Origin: Candidatus Peregrinibacteria bacterium
GTDB lineage: Bacteria; Patescibacteriota; Gracilibacteria; UBA1369
Reading direction: 5' to 3'
Length of the DNA: 7,604 nucleotides
Assembly (NCBI GenBank): GCA_014729615.1
Contig: WJJQ01000092.1
Location: 1 to 7,604 of the forward strand
Part shown: in pieces, positions 6,568 to 7,604 of the stretch
Layout: the number at the start of each line of letters is the position of its first letter
Numbering within the stretch: the stretch's first letter is position 1
Translations under genes and position numbers: made by a program
Notes under the pieces: generated by a model
What the model was told of the DNA's origin: nothing
Databases searched by the model: none
The model's input: the letters and a program-made list of their open reading frames with translations, nothing else

Positions 6568-7278
6568 TTATATTTGTAATAGTTTTTGTACTTCTTCAAG
6601 AATGACTTTATTGAATGGATAATTCATTCTTATGGGTCCGAGAATGCCAAAAAATCCTTTATAGCCGTCAATGTTGTAAGGAGCAACCATTAAACCGCAA
6701 CTTTGTATTTGTTCTAAAATGTTGTCTTTTCCAATAAAAATTTTTACTTCCTTTTCCAGTTTAAGTTTTTTAAGCAGACTTACGAAATAATCGTTTTTTT
6801 CCAAAACTTCAACGACCTGGCTGGCTCTAATTGAATCGTGTAAAAATTCCGGTTGTCTTAAAACGTTGGCAAGGCCCAAGTAAAAAGTTCTGTTATTGTC
6901 GGGCAAAGTCGCGAAACTTACATTGTCCGTTGCTCTTGCAATCAGTTCAACGGCGTCATAAACCCTGTTTTTAATCTTTTGTGTTTTGTATTCATCTTGT
7001 GCTTTTTTTAGAACATTTATTGCCAATATTTTGGCGGAGTCGTATTCATCCTGATCTTCGATGTATACTCGATACGCTTCTTCCGTGGGAATTCTGCCGG
7101 CCGATGTGTGCGGCTGGAATATTAATCCCTCTTTTTCAAGAGAAGCCATGTCGTTTCTAATGGTTGCGGGGCTGACACTAAAATTATAACTTACCAAAAT
7201 AGTTTGGGATCCAACAGGTTCCGCGGTTTGGATGAAATGTTTAACGATTGCTTTAAGTACTTCCTGCTTGCGTTCCAT
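6568..7278 (-). CDS. hrcA: HrcA, heat-inducible transcription repressor (short form)
   Basis: HrcA represses class I heat-shock genes by binding CIRCE, and its folding is assisted by GroEL in characterised systems. Residues 1-75 form the winged-helix DNA-binding domain, with PVGSQTI (21-27), SPATIRNDMASLEKEGLI (36-53) as the recognition region, and HTSAGRIPTEEAYRVYIE (57-74), which match the family closely. The C-terminus holds the GAF-like end, with FIGKDN (181-186) and GFFGILGPIRMNYPFNKVI (208-226). Full-length family members are about 340 residues and this one is 236, so roughly 100 residues of the middle and dimerisation region appear to be missing. The reading frame is intact and both ends are conserved, so it is a compact variant and not a frameshifted remnant. 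Two CIRCE sites in the window are its obvious targets, including one in its own promoter. Confidence 0.95.
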   Translation of the reverse strand: MERKQEVLKAIVKHFIQTAEPVGSQTILVSYNFSVSPATIRNDMASLEKEGLIFQPHTSAGRIPTEEAYRVYIEDQDEYDSAKILAINVLKKAQDEYKTQKIKNRVYDAVELIARATDNVSFATLPDNNRTFYLGLANVLRQPEFLHDSIRASQVVEVLEKNDYFVSLLKKLKLEKEVKIFIGKDNILEQIQSCGLMVAPYNIDGYKGFFGILGPIRMNYPFNKVILEEVQKLLQI

Positions 7279-7296
7279 TTATTTTTGGTTGAGAAA

Positions 7297-7323
7297 TTAG
7301 CAGTTGGCATTATAAAGTGCTAA
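7297..7323. promoter_or_regulatory. CIRCE-like operator of hrcA-grpE, degenerate
   Basis: On the minus strand, left arm TTAGCACTT (one mismatch to consensus), a 9-base spacer, right arm AACTGCTAA (two mismatches). The arms pair with each other except at one position. Spacing and register to the promoter are the same as at dnaK. It would give autoregulation of hrcA, probably with weaker binding than the dnaK site. Confidence 0.88.
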
Positions 7324-7337
7324 CCGGTTTTTGACAA
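7309..7337 (-). promoter_or_regulatory. Sigma-70-type promoter of hrcA-grpE
   Basis: TTGTCA (7332-7337; 5 of 6) is followed by a 17-base spacer and TATAAT (7309-7314; 6 of 6) on the minus strand. Transcription should begin near 7302, giving a leader of about 24 bases before the hrcA ATG at 7278, with no clear Shine-Dalgarno. The whole promoter fits in the 66-base gap after the upstream gene. Confidence 0.87.
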
Positions 7338-7344
7338 GTTTCTC

Positions 7345-7604
7345 TTAAGCGGCCTGATTTGTTTGTGCGTTTTCCTCTGTGCTGTTTGTGTCGTTGGTTG
7401 AAGGGAGTTCGGGCTGGGGATTTATTTCGGTGGGCGTTGCTTTTGTTTCCGCTTTGCTTGTTTTTTGCACCGGGAAGGGGAGTGGTGCAATTTCTTTTAT
7501 GGTGTCTTTTATTAGTTTCCAGCTGGATTTTAAAACGGCAAAAACGCCTTTTTTTATGTCATCGGCAATGCTGCCGATTGTTTTTGTAATTGACTTTAGT
7601 ACTC
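7345..7604 (-). CDS. C-terminus of an unidentified protein, 5' end beyond window
   Basis: A frame open from the right edge runs 85 codons to a TAA at 7345-7347. It is absent from ATG-based predictions because its start lies outside. The first visible part (about 40 residues) is Lys- and Ile-rich and looks like amphipathic helix, for example SIADDIKKGVFAVLKSSWK. It is followed by a Pro/Thr/Asn/Gln-rich, low-complexity tail ending NQAA. No domain is recognisable. The codons use more C in third position (ACC, CCC, AGC, GCC) than the neighbouring genes seem to. The absence of stops, the co-orientation and the neat 66-base gap to hrcA support a real gene. The opposite-strand frame over the same bases is Cys/Leu/Phe-rich and looks like a shadow. 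Confidence 0.6.
   Translation of the reverse strand, partial: VLKSITKTIGSIADDIKKGVFAVLKSSWKLIKDTIKEIAPLPFPVQKTSKAETKATPTEINPQPELPSTNDTNSTEENAQTNQAA

Noticed and set aside
7561..7578. Hairpin with 7-base perfect arms and a 4-base loop, followed on the plus strand by a T-rich run
   Set aside because: It resembles an intrinsic plus-strand terminator but lies inside a minus-strand coding frame, and no plus-strand gene ends there.
7359..7589. 76-codon plus-strand open frame rich in Leu, Phe and Cys
   Set aside because: It is antisense to the edge-open minus-strand frame, and its hydrophobic composition is what A-rich codons give when read backwards. No supporting signal was seen.

Overview
The window is AT-rich bacterial chromosome, and every supportable gene lies on the minus strand, so the layout reads from right (7604) to left (1). 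The order is: the C-terminus of an unidentified protein, hrcA, grpE, dnaK, a ferritin-like/VIT1 membrane protein, an unidentified acidic protein, serS, and a TIM-barrel protein cut by the left edge. Coding is dense: the longest gap is under 100 bases. TAA, TAG and TGA all end genes, so the code is standard code 11 and TGA is not reassigned. Most starts lack a convincing Shine-Dalgarno sequence. A streamlined uncultured lineage such as Patescibacteria/CPR fits the compact HrcA (236 residues) and the dense packing. That placement is inference, and no marker in the window fixes the phylum.

The right half (5957-7345) is a class I heat-shock locus. hrcA (repressor) and grpE (nucleotide exchange factor) follow a sigma-70-type promoter that contains a CIRCE operator. 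dnaK has its own second promoter and CIRCE between grpE and dnaK. In both, the TATAAT box fills the first six positions of the 9-base CIRCE spacer and the -35 lies 17 bases upstream, so HrcA binding should block RNA polymerase directly. The dnaK operator is close to consensus and the hrcA operator is more degenerate. No dnaJ follows dnaK in the window.

In place of dnaJ, a ferritin-like plus VIT1/CCC1 protein (MbfA-like, probable iron or manganese transporter) starts in a 4-base ATGA overlap with the dnaK stop. This makes it a likely member of the heat-shock transcript. Next comes an acidic, soluble, unrecognised protein whose two halves align without gaps over 89 residues, an apparent ancient internal duplication. 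A perfect 9+2+9 palindrome overlapping a candidate promoter lies just before it and argues for the inner start codon. This protein overlaps serS (seryl-tRNA synthetase) by another ATGA. After serS, an extended -10 promoter with a 17-base spacer drives the last gene, a xylose-isomerase-like/AP-endonuclease-2-family TIM barrel.

The heat-shock genes and serS are ordinary housekeeping genes. The least ordinary parts are the coupling of dnaK to a metal transporter, the duplicated unknown protein with its palindromic promoter, and the paired CIRCE promoters with identical geometry.
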